Positions 1-9,200 of a DNA stretch of 64,000 nucleotides are shown here, one piece after another. The position numbers and the translations under genes were made by a program. The stretch spans positions 3,466,062 through 3,530,061 of the forward strand of contig OX638379.1 in the NCBI GenBank assembly GCA_951813605.1. Direction: 5' to 3'. This DNA is from an uncultured Bryobacterales bacterium. GTDB lineage: Bacteria; Acidobacteriota; Terriglobia; Bryobacterales; UBA6623. How positions within the stretch are numbered: position 1 is the first letter of the stretch; the number at the start of each line of letters is the position of its first letter. The notes below the pieces were generated by a model. That model searched no databases. It was not told the DNA's origin and was given only the letters and a program-made list of their open reading frames with translations.

Positions 1-778
1 CCAAGCCGATACCCAGAAGGAACGACACTGCAAGTAAGAAGCGATCATGTCCATGGAAATGAATCTCGGGTAGCAGATCGCTCAATGAAACACAAATGAG
101 AGCACCCGCCCCGAACGCCAGCGCGCGTGCTATAGCATCTCCTTCCCCAGATCCGAAAAGGCCTAGTCCCCCTAGGGTCAGGTATGCGCCCAGCGGGCAC
201 AATAGCGCGATGCAGACATTGAACCAAACTGCGGCGCGATGACCGATCCCCGCGATCCTCATCACGCCGAGGACCGAAAAGGCATCTAAAGGCTTGTGGA
301 ATACGATGGCCAGGAACATGGCGAAACTAAGCGGATCGACTGCCAGCTCATCGCGCGAACCGCTGCGAACGCTAGCTCCGAGGGCAGCCCCCTCGGCCAG
401 CGCGTGCAGTCCCATGCCCAAGCTGATTCCGATCCAGTCCAGGGAACGCCGGCTATTCTCACGATGGTGGTGATGGCCGTGATGGTGGTCCTCTTCCAGG
501 CCGAAATCATGTTGGTGGAATTGAAACACCCGCAGAAGCATGATCATCAGGATCATTCCGATGGCCACCCACTGTACGGCGACTTCGACGGCGCTAGGTC
601 CTGATATCAGATCGAGACTGTGTGGGAGCAGGTGGTAGAGGGCTACTCCAAGAACAAGGCCGGCAACGAAACTCATTGCCACTTGCATGCGGGTATGAGT
701 GAACCGAATCGCAGTTTGCAACCAGACGCCGAGCAGCGCAGCGGCGATGATTGCGACAGAGTAGACCGTCAGAAGCAT
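1..778 (-). CDS. ZIP family metal transporter (C-terminus beyond left edge)
   Basis: Inner-membrane divalent metal (zinc-type) transporter, incomplete because the reading frame runs off the left end of the window; about 259 codons are visible. The start is the ATG at 778 (MLLTVYSVAI), directly followed by a hydrophobic helix. Transmembrane helices follow, then a cytoplasmic-loop-like histidine-rich stretch (HHHGHHHHH, around residue 100), then the ZIP signature helices with GMGLHALAEGAALGA and, in the next helix, FHKPLDAFSV. The paired H..E and H..D positions are where ZIP proteins bind metal. A late helix carries LSDLLPEIHFHGHD, as in ZIP/ZupT proteins. I see no frameshift. There is no operon partner to the right; 300 bp of non-coding DNA follow. 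Substrate is inferred from the family only. Confidence 0.85.
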   Translation of the reverse strand, partial: MLLTVYSVAIIAAALLGVWLQTAIRFTHTRMQVAMSFVAGLVLGVALYHLLPHSLDLISGPSAVEVAVQWVAIGMILMIMLLRVFQFHQHDFGLEEDHHHGHHHHRENSRRSLDWIGISLGMGLHALAEGAALGASVRSGSRDELAVDPLSFAMFLAIVFHKPLDAFSVLGVMRIAGIGHRAAVWFNVCIALLCPLGAYLTLGGLGLFGSGEGDAIARALAFGAGALICVSLSDLLPEIHFHGHDRFLLAVSFLLGIGL

Positions 779-1079
779 CAACGAGTTTGAATTCACAATT
801 CGATTTGCCGCCTTTCGAAGCGGTATATTTTCCTTTGGAGGGCTTTAAGAGCCTGGGCTTACTGTGAAACTGCGGAGCCTGGGATGCCGTCTCGAAATAC
901 ACAAAGCGCGAGCCGCCCCGAACGCACAAGGGTCGGCGCGCCGCGCGGCAGTATGGCGGCCGTTCGCCTGTGCCATTACGCGCTAGCGCTGCCCCGGTTG
1001 CTCCAGCTAGCGCTCGGCGCGCCTGCGGCCGAAACGCTACCTACCACAGGGTACCGCATGCCGCGGCGCGGGGATTCCC
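779..1079. other. intergenic, nothing recognised
   Basis: About 300 bases upstream of the ZIP gene. The first 70 are AT-richer and probably contain its promoter, though I could not settle -35/-10 boxes. No supported gene; long open frames here are GC-driven. Confidence 0.4.
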
Positions 1080-1500
1080 ACGTGGTCCGGATGGGTGGCC
1101 GCCGAGCAGTGCCTCGATGGCCTCTGCGGGATCCGCACCAAGCTGGCCGAGCAGACTCTGGTCGACGAGGTGGTGCGCGCTTGCAACAGCCTGGCGTGGG
1201 TCGAGCGCGCCTTCCGCTCGCTGAAAACAGTGGCACTGAAGTGGCGCCCGATCTTGCATCGGCGGAAGCGCAGCGCAAGGGCCGGACGCGCGAGACTCCG
1301 GACGGGCGGCTGCCGCTAGAGAGCTTGCCGGACCTGCTAGCGAGCTTTGCAGCGCTGGCGGCGGCGGAACTGGAGTACAAGCAGGCGCCCGGACACGCGA
1401 TCCCGTCCCTTAGCGTGATGACGAAGCTACCGCGGCGGGCGTTCGACCTGCAGGTCCTGAAGCCGCGCCTCGCTCCGTCTCGGGCGATCTCGTGGCAGGC
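1080..1500 (+). pseudogene. IS1634-type transposase C-terminal remnant
   Basis: Decayed mobile-element gene. One frame reads a stretch containing LDGLCGIRT and then WVERAFRSLKTVALKWRPI, which is the conserved block around the last catalytic acidic residue of IS1634/IS4-group DDE transposases (canonical form: VERAFRSLKTVDL.VRPI). A second frame continues with TPDGRLPLESLPDLLAS and, 40 residues on, RRAFDLQVLKP, matching the C-terminal tail of the same family. The switch of frame near 1270 and the absence of the N-terminal half show it is non-functional. No terminal inverted repeats were found, so the element boundaries are lost. The family assignment rests on motif memory; other IS4-group families are possible. 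Confidence 0.6.
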
Positions 1501-1940
1501 TGGACTGGCATCAGGTTCGGCAGCGCCTAGTCACACACCCGCGATCGCGAAGCCGGGGAATTCGGTCGAGAACCGTCCGAATCGAGCCTGGCACCAGTGC
1601 GGCAAACCATTGCTAACACATGATTTACGCTGCATGGACCGGGGTTTGCCCCGCACTGATCACACAGTTAGTGATCGGGGCAAGTTGGGCCTGAAGACTC
1701 TGGGAAAGGACTCGGGGCTGCATGCGGTCGCGCGGCGCAAGACGGGGAACGCAACGTTTCAAGCGCACTCGGCAGCGGCAAGGGTCTCTATTCACTTCTA
1801 GTAGGATCGCAAGCAGGAACTTAGGGGCTGATCGAGTACACCGATACACTACACTGACGGCAAGGCCAAGCAGCGAATCGAAGGAATACCCTCCCGTCAA
1901 TGGCAGATTCTCAGTCCTATAGGAGGCATTTGGAAACAGG
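1501..1940. other. intergenic leader of the binding-protein operon
   Basis: No gene recognised. The last bases hold an AGGAGG at about 1921-1926, but 14 nt from the ATG at 1941, further than usual. Confidence 0.3.
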
Positions 1941-3221
1941 ATGCCGGCCATGCAAGACCTGACCAGACGTAAAGCGCTCGGATCCGGTTTGAGCGGATTC
2001 TTGGCGGGACCGGGTCTGTTGTCAAGCGGTGCTCTGGCAGCAGCGTCCGGAGTTTCCGGCGCAGAAATTGTCCTCGGCGTATCGGCAGCCTTCTCGGGAC
2101 CGTCGCGAGGTCTCGGAATCGAACTCTACCGAGGCGCCAGCGCGTACTTGGAGCACGTCAACCGGGCCGGAGGCATTCAGGGCCGCAAGGTGCTCCTCAA
2201 GTGCTACGACGACGGCTATCAGCCGTCCCCCTCGGTGAAGAACACGATGACCCTCGTCCTTCAGGATCAGGTCTTCGCCCTTTTCGGCTATGTTGGCACA
2301 CCGACCGTCACGCGCATTCTCCCGTTGCTGAAGAAGCTCCAAGAAATGAACGCCTACTTGTTCTTTCCGTTTACAGGTGCCCAACCGCAACGGGAGCCGC
2401 CCTACGGGGATTTCGCCTTCAATCTGCGCGCGTCCTACCGTCAGGAAACCGCAGGTCTCGTCGACAACTTCGTGGCAATCGGCAAACGGCGCATCGCCGT
2501 GTTCTACCAAGCCGACGCGTATGGCCGAAGCGGTTGGGCGGGCGTGCGCCGGGCCTTGATCAGACATGGTGGTCGCATAGTCGGGGAGGCCACGTACCGG
2601 CGCGGCACGAGATTCACGGCGAGCATGCGCGCCCAGGTTGAGATTCTCGAGAAATCGCAGCCAAACGCCGTCATCTGTGTTGGCTCGTACGCCGCCTGCG
2701 CGGCGTTTCTGCGCGATGCCGTAGACCTGGGGCTGAAGGTTCCAATTGCCAACCTCTCCTTCGTGGGCAGCGAAAACCTCCTGAAACTGATCACGGAAGG
2801 AACCGAGGACAGCGAGCGCTATAGCAGTCTGCTGGTGAATTCGCAGGTTGTGCCCAGCTACGAGGACACGTCGATTCCGGCTGTCAGGGAATACCGCGAG
2901 TTGATGGAACGCTACAATCCGCAGCCACCACGGCACCTGCTTGAGGAAGACTACACGCCGTTCTCGCAGAGCTTCGTCAGCCTTGAGGGATTCCTCAACG
3001 CCAAGCTGATGGTCGAGATCCTGCGACGCCAGGGTAACGACCCGGACCGCAGCAAGCTCGAGAGCACAGTGTTCACGATCAGGGATTTCGATCTAGGGAT
3101 CGGCGAGCGGGTTTCATTCGGCCCGACCCGACGGCAGGGCTTGCAGACGGTCTACTACACGGTCGTCCAATCCGATCGATTCGTGCCCTTGAGGAATTGG
3201 GAAGAAAGGTTTTCGACATGA
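1941..3221 (+). CDS. Type-1 periplasmic binding protein (ABC/AmiC-UrtA-like)
   Basis: Exported solute-binding protein of 426 aa in the branched-chain amino acid / amide / urea binding group (Peripla_BP_6 fold). The N-terminus has a twin-arginine-like LTRRKALGSGLSGFLAG leader, then the typical opening strand IVLGVSAAFSGPSRGLGIEL, the helix AYLEHVNRAGGIQGRKV and a YDDGYQP turn. Lobe 2 shows RIAVFYQADAYGRSG (about residue 185) and PNAVICVGSYAACAAFLRDA. No permease or ATPase genes follow. Instead it overlaps by 4 nt (ATGA) with a shortened copy of itself, which in turn overlaps a membrane sensor gene, so its likely job is ligand sensing rather than uptake (inference, comparable to AmiC or TorT-type sensing). 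Ligand unknown. Confidence 0.85.
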   Translation: MPAMQDLTRRKALGSGLSGFLAGPGLLSSGALAAASGVSGAEIVLGVSAAFSGPSRGLGIELYRGASAYLEHVNRAGGIQGRKVLLKCYDDGYQPSPSVKNTMTLVLQDQVFALFGYVGTPTVTRILPLLKKLQEMNAYLFFPFTGAQPQREPPYGDFAFNLRASYRQETAGLVDNFVAIGKRRIAVFYQADAYGRSGWAGVRRALIRHGGRIVGEATYRRGTRFTASMRAQVEILEKSQPNAVICVGSYAACAAFLRDAVDLGLKVPIANLSFVGSENLLKLITEGTEDSERYSSLLVNSQVVPSYEDTSIPAVREYRELMERYNPQPPRHLLEEDYTPFSQSFVSLEGFLNAKLMVEILRRQGNDPDRSKLESTVFTIRDFDLGIGERVSFGPTRRQGLQTVYYTVVQSDRFVPLRNWEERFST

Positions 3222-3571
3222 CAGTTCAAAACGACACCGAGATGGTACCGGGCATGTCGGGCGCGTTCTCAGGCCCATCAAGAGATCTCGGGATCGAACA
3301 CCCTCCAGGTTCCGGTGCATTCTTCGGCCACGGGAGCCAGACTGGAGGCATTCAAGGCCGCAGCGTCGTGCTCCAGCGGCGCCACGGCGACTCGGACGGG
3401 AGCAAGCTCGAGACCGTGGCACTCACGACCAAGGATTTCGAGATCGGGATCGCCGAACGCGCTTCCTTCAGCCCCGACCGACGCCAGGCCTTGGGCGAGG
3501 CGTACCTCGCGGGCGTCGAATCCGACCGTTTCGCGCCGCTTGCAGACGCGGAAGACAGGGTCTCGTCATGA
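3218..3571 (+). CDS. Internally deleted in-frame mini-copy of the upstream binding protein
   Basis: 117-aa open frame starting at the ATG at 3218 that overlaps the previous stop (ATGA), and ending in another ATGA shared with the next gene. Its first half (SGAFSGPSRDLGIE, then GGIQGRSVVLQ) aligns with residues 45-80 of the upstream protein; its second half (SKLETVALTTKDFEIGIAE, then ESDRFAPLADAEDRVSS) aligns with that protein's last 65 residues. Some 280 central residues, both lobes of the binding fold, are missing, and there is no signal peptide. It therefore cannot bind ligand as its parent does. The intact frame despite many substitutions suggests either a recent remnant kept open for translational coupling, or a new small protein. 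I lean to remnant, but cannot exclude function. Confidence 0.6.
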   Translation: MTVQNDTEMVPGMSGAFSGPSRDLGIEHPPGSGAFFGHGSQTGGIQGRSVVLQRRHGDSDGSKLETVALTTKDFEIGIAERASFSPDRRQALGEAYLAGVESDRFAPLADAEDRVSS

Positions 3572-4308
3572 GGGTTCAAAAGGTCTTTCAAAAGACGTTG
3601 TTCGGAGTATTCTCTCTGTTTGTCTTGATCAGTTTGTCGACCTCGGCTCTTTGCATCTATACGGTCGACACACATCTATCGACCGAGTATGAAAGCAACA
3701 GCAGAGGCATCGCCAAGACGGTTGCCGACGCAAGCGTCGACATCTTGTTAAACCGCGACTTGTCCGCACTGCAGTCCCTGATCGATCAGTTTATCGAGAT
3801 CCAAGGGATCGGCTACATCTACATCACGGACGAGCACGGCGAGTTTCTCGCCCACACCTTCGTACCGGGAATTCCGGATCAAATCGGTCGAAGCATTTCC
3901 TCTTCCGATGAGGCCGTGGAACGCCACATCCCTGGCTTGGGCGATTTTGTCGAGGTGAGCAGGCCGATACTAGCCGGATTCGCCGGCAGGGTGCATATCG
4001 GCATGAATACGAGTCTGATCGCGCTGAAGGTTCAGAGGGCGGTAGGGCAACAGGTCTACCTCATTTCCCTGATCTTCATCGTCGGTATACTCTCGGCCGT
4101 CTGGTTGGTCAATCTTGTGGCCAAGCCTCTCGCTTCGCTACTCGACTACGGGGCTAGGCTCGCGCGCGAACGCGATAGTTCCGCGCCCGACAACAGCCTC
4201 CTGGCCCGGGACGATGAGATCGGTCAACTCGCCAACCTGTTCTTGTATTTTTCTAAGGTCATGGATCCCCGAAAGGGTATAGGCGCGCCGTCTAGCGGGA
4301 CCGCCTGA
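3568..4308 (+). CDS. Membrane sensor: extracytoplasmic Cache-like domain + HAMP, no output domain
   Basis: 246-aa membrane protein. Residues 8-32 are a transmembrane helix, about 33-150 a periplasmic sensing domain with the look of single-Cache/PAS-like sensors (IQGIGYIYITDEHGEFLAHTF is a typical core strand pair), about 152-180 a second helix, and about 181-235 a HAMP linker (VAKPLASLLDYGARLA, then RDDEIGQLANLF). Sensor kinases and diguanylate cyclases of this architecture normally continue with a catalytic domain; here the frame ends right after HAMP with SSGTA. The stop is clean and a separate transporter gene begins 25 nt on, so either the output domain was lost or the protein works through a partner. 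The ATG overlaps the previous stop, implying co-translation with the binding protein, its probable ligand-presenting partner. Confidence 0.75.
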   Translation: MRVQKVFQKTLFGVFSLFVLISLSTSALCIYTVDTHLSTEYESNSRGIAKTVADASVDILLNRDLSALQSLIDQFIEIQGIGYIYITDEHGEFLAHTFVPGIPDQIGRSISSSDEAVERHIPGLGDFVEVSRPILAGFAGRVHIGMNTSLIALKVQRAVGQQVYLISLIFIVGILSAVWLVNLVAKPLASLLDYGARLARERDSSAPDNSLLARDDEIGQLANLFLYFSKVMDPRKGIGAPSSGTA

Positions 4309-4332
4309 CCCGGGTACGCGGGAGCATCGCGA

Positions 4333-5664
4333 ATGGCCACGACCGGGACCAGCGATGGACGCAGGGCCTTGATGCTCGTGGTCTGCACGCTGCTGCAGAT
4401 CTGTTTCGGGACAGTGTATGCGTGGAGCTATTTTCAGGGGCTCCTCGTAAAGCAACTCGCGTGGTCGCATACGAATACCGCCGTTGCGTTCAGTGCCGCC
4501 ATTTTCTCGCTCGGCATGTCGGCGGCTTGGGCGGGCGGGGCACTGCCTAGGTTCGGCCCGCGAAAGTTGGCGGTCCTCGGCAGCGCGATGTTCTCCGGGG
4601 GCTACTTCGTCAGCGGTTTCGCCCTTTACCAGGACAATCTCTTGCTTTTCTTCTTGGGTTACGGAGTGATCGGTGGCGCCGGGATCGGCCTCGGCTATGT
4701 GACCCCCGTCGCAACAACGGTCAAGTGGTTTCCGGACAGCAAGGGACTCGCGACCGGAATCGTCGTCATGGGATTCGGAATCGGCGCCTTTCTGCTCAGC
4801 AAGGTGCTGGCTCCGGCTCTGGTGCTGTTCGTCGAGGGCGATCTTCCACTCCTTTTCACGTGGCTTGGCGTCGTATTCGCATGCATCCTGCTCCCTTGCA
4901 GCCTTGTCCTCGCCAACCCGCCGCCCGACCACAGGGCCCCGTCAGCACGCACAGGCGGAAGTGCCGCGCCGCGGCAGATCGACGAACCCGACTCAGTCGG
5001 CCGATATCTTCGCACGCCTCAGTTCGTGATGATGTGGCTGGTCTTCTTCTTCAATATCGCCGCAGGAATCTCCGTTATCAGCTTTCAGTCGCCGCTCTTG
5101 CAGCATGTCTGGGAACTCGCCGACCCAACCGTCGAGCCCGCGAAGCTCGCCGAATACGGTGCAACGCTGATCGCCATCAGCTCGCTCTTCAATGGGTTCG
5201 GGCGATTGTTCTGGGGGCTGCTGTCGGACCGTATCGGTCGCGTCAGGGTCTTCCGGATCCTCTTGGCCAGTCAGATGGTTGTCTTTGGCAGATTGATGAC
5301 GGAAAGCAATCCGTGGGTCTTCAGCGCGCTCGTGTGCTACATCCTGCTGTGTTTCGGCGGCGGATTCGCAACCATGCCATCCTTCATCCTCGACGTCTTC
5401 GGCCCGCAGCGGATGTCGGTGCTTTATGGCGCGATACTCACAGCCTGGGCCGCGGCGGGGCTATTCGGTCCGCTGTATGTCGGCAACCTCAAGGACCGGT
5501 ACCCTGACCGAGCCGTCATCTACTGCTTCTTGATCGGGGTCGTGCTCCTAGGCCTTGGCTACGTATTCTCCTATCTGTTGAACGATGAGCGGATTCGCCT
5601 CGGCCGACCGACACTGGCTGGTACGTTGCGCCAATTCGGCATCGCGCCGCCGCGGGAAGCGTGA
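4333..5664 (+). CDS. MFS transporter, oxalate/formate antiporter (OFA) family
   Basis: 443-aa, twelve-helix major facilitator. The opening helix (QICFGTVYAWSYF) and the loop GYGVIGGAGIGLGYVTP followed by KWFPDSKGLATGI are hallmarks of the OFA family, which includes OxlT. A second half begins near residue 225 (RTPQFVMMWLVFFFNIAAG) and contains NGFGRLFWGLLSDRIGR, the MFS loop motif. Substrates in this family are small carboxylates, but many members are uncharacterised, so oxalate is only a suggestion. It starts 25 nt after the sensor gene, in the same direction, and is probably the transport output of that sensing operon (inference). No accessory frc/oxc oxalate genes are seen nearby. Confidence 0.8.
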   Translation: MATTGTSDGRRALMLVVCTLLQICFGTVYAWSYFQGLLVKQLAWSHTNTAVAFSAAIFSLGMSAAWAGGALPRFGPRKLAVLGSAMFSGGYFVSGFALYQDNLLLFFLGYGVIGGAGIGLGYVTPVATTVKWFPDSKGLATGIVVMGFGIGAFLLSKVLAPALVLFVEGDLPLLFTWLGVVFACILLPCSLVLANPPPDHRAPSARTGGSAAPRQIDEPDSVGRYLRTPQFVMMWLVFFFNIAAGISVISFQSPLLQHVWELADPTVEPAKLAEYGATLIAISSLFNGFGRLFWGLLSDRIGRVRVFRILLASQMVVFGRLMTESNPWVFSALVCYILLCFGGGFATMPSFILDVFGPQRMSVLYGAILTAWAAAGLFGPLYVGNLKDRYPDRAVIYCFLIGVVLLGLGYVFSYLLNDERIRLGRPTLAGTLRQFGIAPPREA

Positions 5665-6285
5665 CGAGGGGAGACCGTGCCGAGGGACGGGCGTAGGCCC
5701 CAGCTTGTTGCAGCGCCGCGAAAACGAGTGTCCAGCTGGCTTGACCCTTGTCGAGGCGGTTCGACCAGAGATCTCGAGAATTCATGCCGCTCCTCGATCA
5801 CCTGTGCCGGCGAGAGGGCCGGTTCGATGCTGCGGATGACCTGGTGGAAGGGGAACTCTCAGTCACGCCGCGCGCTGTGCAGTCGTCGCCGCCACTATGT
5901 CGTTTATCCCCGGCGACATCGTGAGCGCGTGGCGGGCTGCTCTTCCCACCACATGGTGCATGCGCTACAGCGCTTCCGGGGGCTAATCTGTTTCGAGCAA
6001 GGCCGGCGCGATCGGCCCGGTTGTTAATCGCACTTGGCGTAGCGCCTGCCGCCGGTCACTGGACTGCCCGGCCCGGCCCGAAGGGATTCGAGGCAAGTTG
6101 GGCGAATGCCAACGATCCGCCCGCGCCCGCTGTTTCCGAGTGCTCGTTCCAAGGCGCCTTAGTATGCTTGCTCGCAACGAAAACGAGTGGCTGGAATGCT
6201 TGGCGTGGCCGGCAGATCAATCACGGAATTCGGTCGGCGGATCGAGGCCAAGGACCGCGAGTGCTCTTCCTTTTCCGCCGAGGAT
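5665..6285. other. intergenic between convergent units
   Basis: About 620 bases between the converging OFA and czcA genes. Open frames are present on both strands but have no recognisable family, start signal or codon pattern. I see no hairpin with a T-tract. Confidence 0.3.
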
Positions 6286-9200
6286 TCAAGTCTCGGTCCT
6301 CTTCCTCTCCGCCCTACCCTCGACCCACCCGTAGACCGCCGGCAATACGACGAGCGTGAGGAGTGTGGACGTTACGAGCCCGCCAATCACCACAGAAGCG
6401 AGCGGCCGCTGTACCTCGGCCCCGGCCGTCGTTGACAATGCCATCGGCACGAACCCGAGGCTCGCGACTAGAGCTGTCATCAATACGGGTCGGAGTCGGA
6501 CTTCCGCACCTCGCAGGGCCGCTTCCCTCGGAGAGCATCCCCGCTTTCGCAACTGGTCGAGGTAAGTTATCAAAACGACGCCGTTCAGCACCGCGACGCC
6601 AAATAGGGCAATGAATCCTACTCCCGCCGAGATGCTGAATGGCAGGTCTCGAAAGTAGAGTGCGGCAATCCCTCCGGTGGCAGCAAGCGGAATGTTCAAG
6701 AATATGATCGCGGCGATCTTGACGGACCGGAATGCGGTGTAGAGCAGCGTGAAAATCAGCAGGAGAGCAAGCGGAACAATGACTGCCAGCCGCTGCGAAG
6801 CGTCACGAAGGTTCTCGAACGTCCCGCCATAGTCAAGGTAATACCCGGAAGGAAGGGTCACGGAGTCGGCGATTGCGCGTTGAACATCGGCGACAAAGCT
6901 CCCGAGGTCCCTGTCGCGGACATTCGCCTCGACAGTGATTCGACGCTGGATTTTCTCTCGGCTGATCTGCGCCGGCCCCTCGACGGTCGAGATTTCGGCA
7001 AGCTCGCCGAGAGGTATGAGCCGACCTCGGGGGTCGGCAATCGGAAGGTGCCTGATCCGCTCCGCCTCGGCTCGGTCCGATGGTTGGAACCGCACCTGCA
7101 AGGGAAACCTTCTCTGCCCTTCCAGTACCTGACCGACAGTCCGGCCGCCCAGCGTCTCGACCGCTTCGAGAACTTGGGACGCATTGATCCCGTAGCGGGC
7201 GATCTGTTCTCGCAACACTCTGACCCGAAGAAACGGCAGTCCAGCGGTTTGCTCGACCTTGACCTCCTCAGCCCCGGGTACGCCGCGAGTAACCCGGGCG
7301 ATTTCCTCCGCCACCGACTTGAGCGTGTCGAGCTCATCGCCGAACAGCGTGATAGCCAATTCGGACCGGACGCCTGCGATCAACTCCTGCACGCGCAACT
7401 CAATGGGTTGCGAGTAGCTGAAGATGTTCCCGGGCACCTGGGCAAGAAGCGCTTCATCGAATGCGGCGACGAGTGCGGCTTGGCTGTCTCCGGTCTCCCA
7501 CTCCTCCTCGGGCTTGAGGAGGACGTAGATGTCACTTGTCTCGACACCCATCGGATCGGTCGGGATCTCCGCTTGGCCTGTGCGAGAGACGACGCTCTCG
7601 ACTTCCGGGAATTCCATCAAGACTTTTTCAATCAGCGTGGTGCTCTTGATCGACTCGGAAAGACTGACGCTTGGCAGGCGCCAAGCCTGAACTGCGATCG
7701 TCCCCTCGCCAAGCCGGGGAACGAACTCGGCACCAAGCCACGGAATCAGCGTCAGCGACATCGCGAAGACCAGCAATGCCACGATCGCGACTGTAATGGG
7801 TCGCTCAACCGCCCGATTGAGTATCGGCAAATAGCCCCTTTTGGCCCAACGGAGCAGAGGCGTCTCCCGCTCATCCAGGCCCCTACGAAAGATCCAGGTC
7901 GCCAGGACGGGCATCAGTGTCAGAGACAGGATCAAGGAGCCGACTAGCGCGAAGATCACTGTAAGGGCCATGGGGCGAAACATCTTCCCCTCGACGCCCT
8001 CGAGCGTGAGAATCGGCAGATAAACGATGATGATGATTCCCACCGCGAAGACAATCGGCTTGGCGACCTCGCGTCCCGCTTCGAGGATCGCTTGCTGTCG
8101 GGTCAAGCCTCCTTGCTTGCGTTCCGAGACCTTCCGGACGATGTTCTCGATCATGACCACCGAGCCGTCGACGATGAGGCCGAAGTCGATGGCTCCCAAG
8201 CTCATCAGGTTGCCGGAGAGCCCAGCCTGCACCATTCCGGTGAACGCGAACAGCATGGATAGTGGAATCGCTGTGGCGACAATCAAGCCTCCGCGAACGT
8301 TGCCCAGCATGAGCAGGAGGACGGCAACCACGAGAAGCCCCCCCTCGACGAGGTTCCTCTCGACGGTGGCAATCGTTCGCTGCACAAGGTCGGTTCGGTC
8401 GTAGTAGATATCGACTTCCACCCCCGGGGGCAGCGACCTGCTCACCTGACCCAAGCGTTCCTTCGTGCGTTCTACGACGACCCGGGAATTCTCGCCCATC
8501 AGCATGAGCACTACGCCCGTGACGGCCTCGCCGCGCCCGTCCCTGGTCACAGCTCCTTGACGCACGAGTGCCTGATGAGAGACCCGTCCAAGATCCTTGA
8601 TGAAAATCGGCGTGCCGTCTAATGTGGCCCCGACGACGATGTTCGCGACATCGTCGACAGTCTCGACAAGCCCCTCCCCGCGAATAACATACTGCTCTTG
8701 GTTTCTTTCTATATACGCTCCTCCGGCGTTGGCGTTGTTGCTTTCAATAGCCTCGAAGACTTGGCCCAAGGCGACATTAAGGCTGGCAAGCTTGACGGCG
8801 TCCAATTCGACCTGATAGGCCTTGGCTTCGCCGCCATACGCGTTCACTTCCACGACTCCCGGCACGGACCGGAGCTGGAACGCGATATCCCAGTCAAGAA
8901 TGCTTCGTAGTTCCATCAGCGAGTGGGATTTGCTCCGCACCTCGAATTGAAGGATTTCGCCTAGTCCAGTCGAGACCGGTCCTAGCGCGGGCTTGCTGTA
9001 ACCTTCGGGGATGGATTCGTGGGCGATCTCCATGCGCTCGTGGACCAGCTGCCGTGCGAAATAAATGTCGATGCTCTCATCGAAGTAAACGTATACGGCA
9101 GAAATGCCGAATCGCGAAACCGAGCGAATGTTCTCGATGCCGGGGAGGCCGCTGAGTGACGTCTCGACGGGGAATGTAATGAACTGCTCGACCTCGAGCG

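Noticed and set aside
884..1801. Long open frame of 305 codons on the plus strand
   Set aside because: Only its middle part (about 1280-1480) resembles a transposase tail; the rest has no homology and the other part of the transposase is in a different frame, so it is not one gene.
2022..2936. 304-codon antisense frame over the binding-protein gene
   Set aside because: Mirror of a strongly supported coding frame in GC-rich DNA; no family motif.
6880..7947. 355-codon antisense frame over czcA
   Set aside because: Shadow of czcA codon structure; no start signal or recognised domain.
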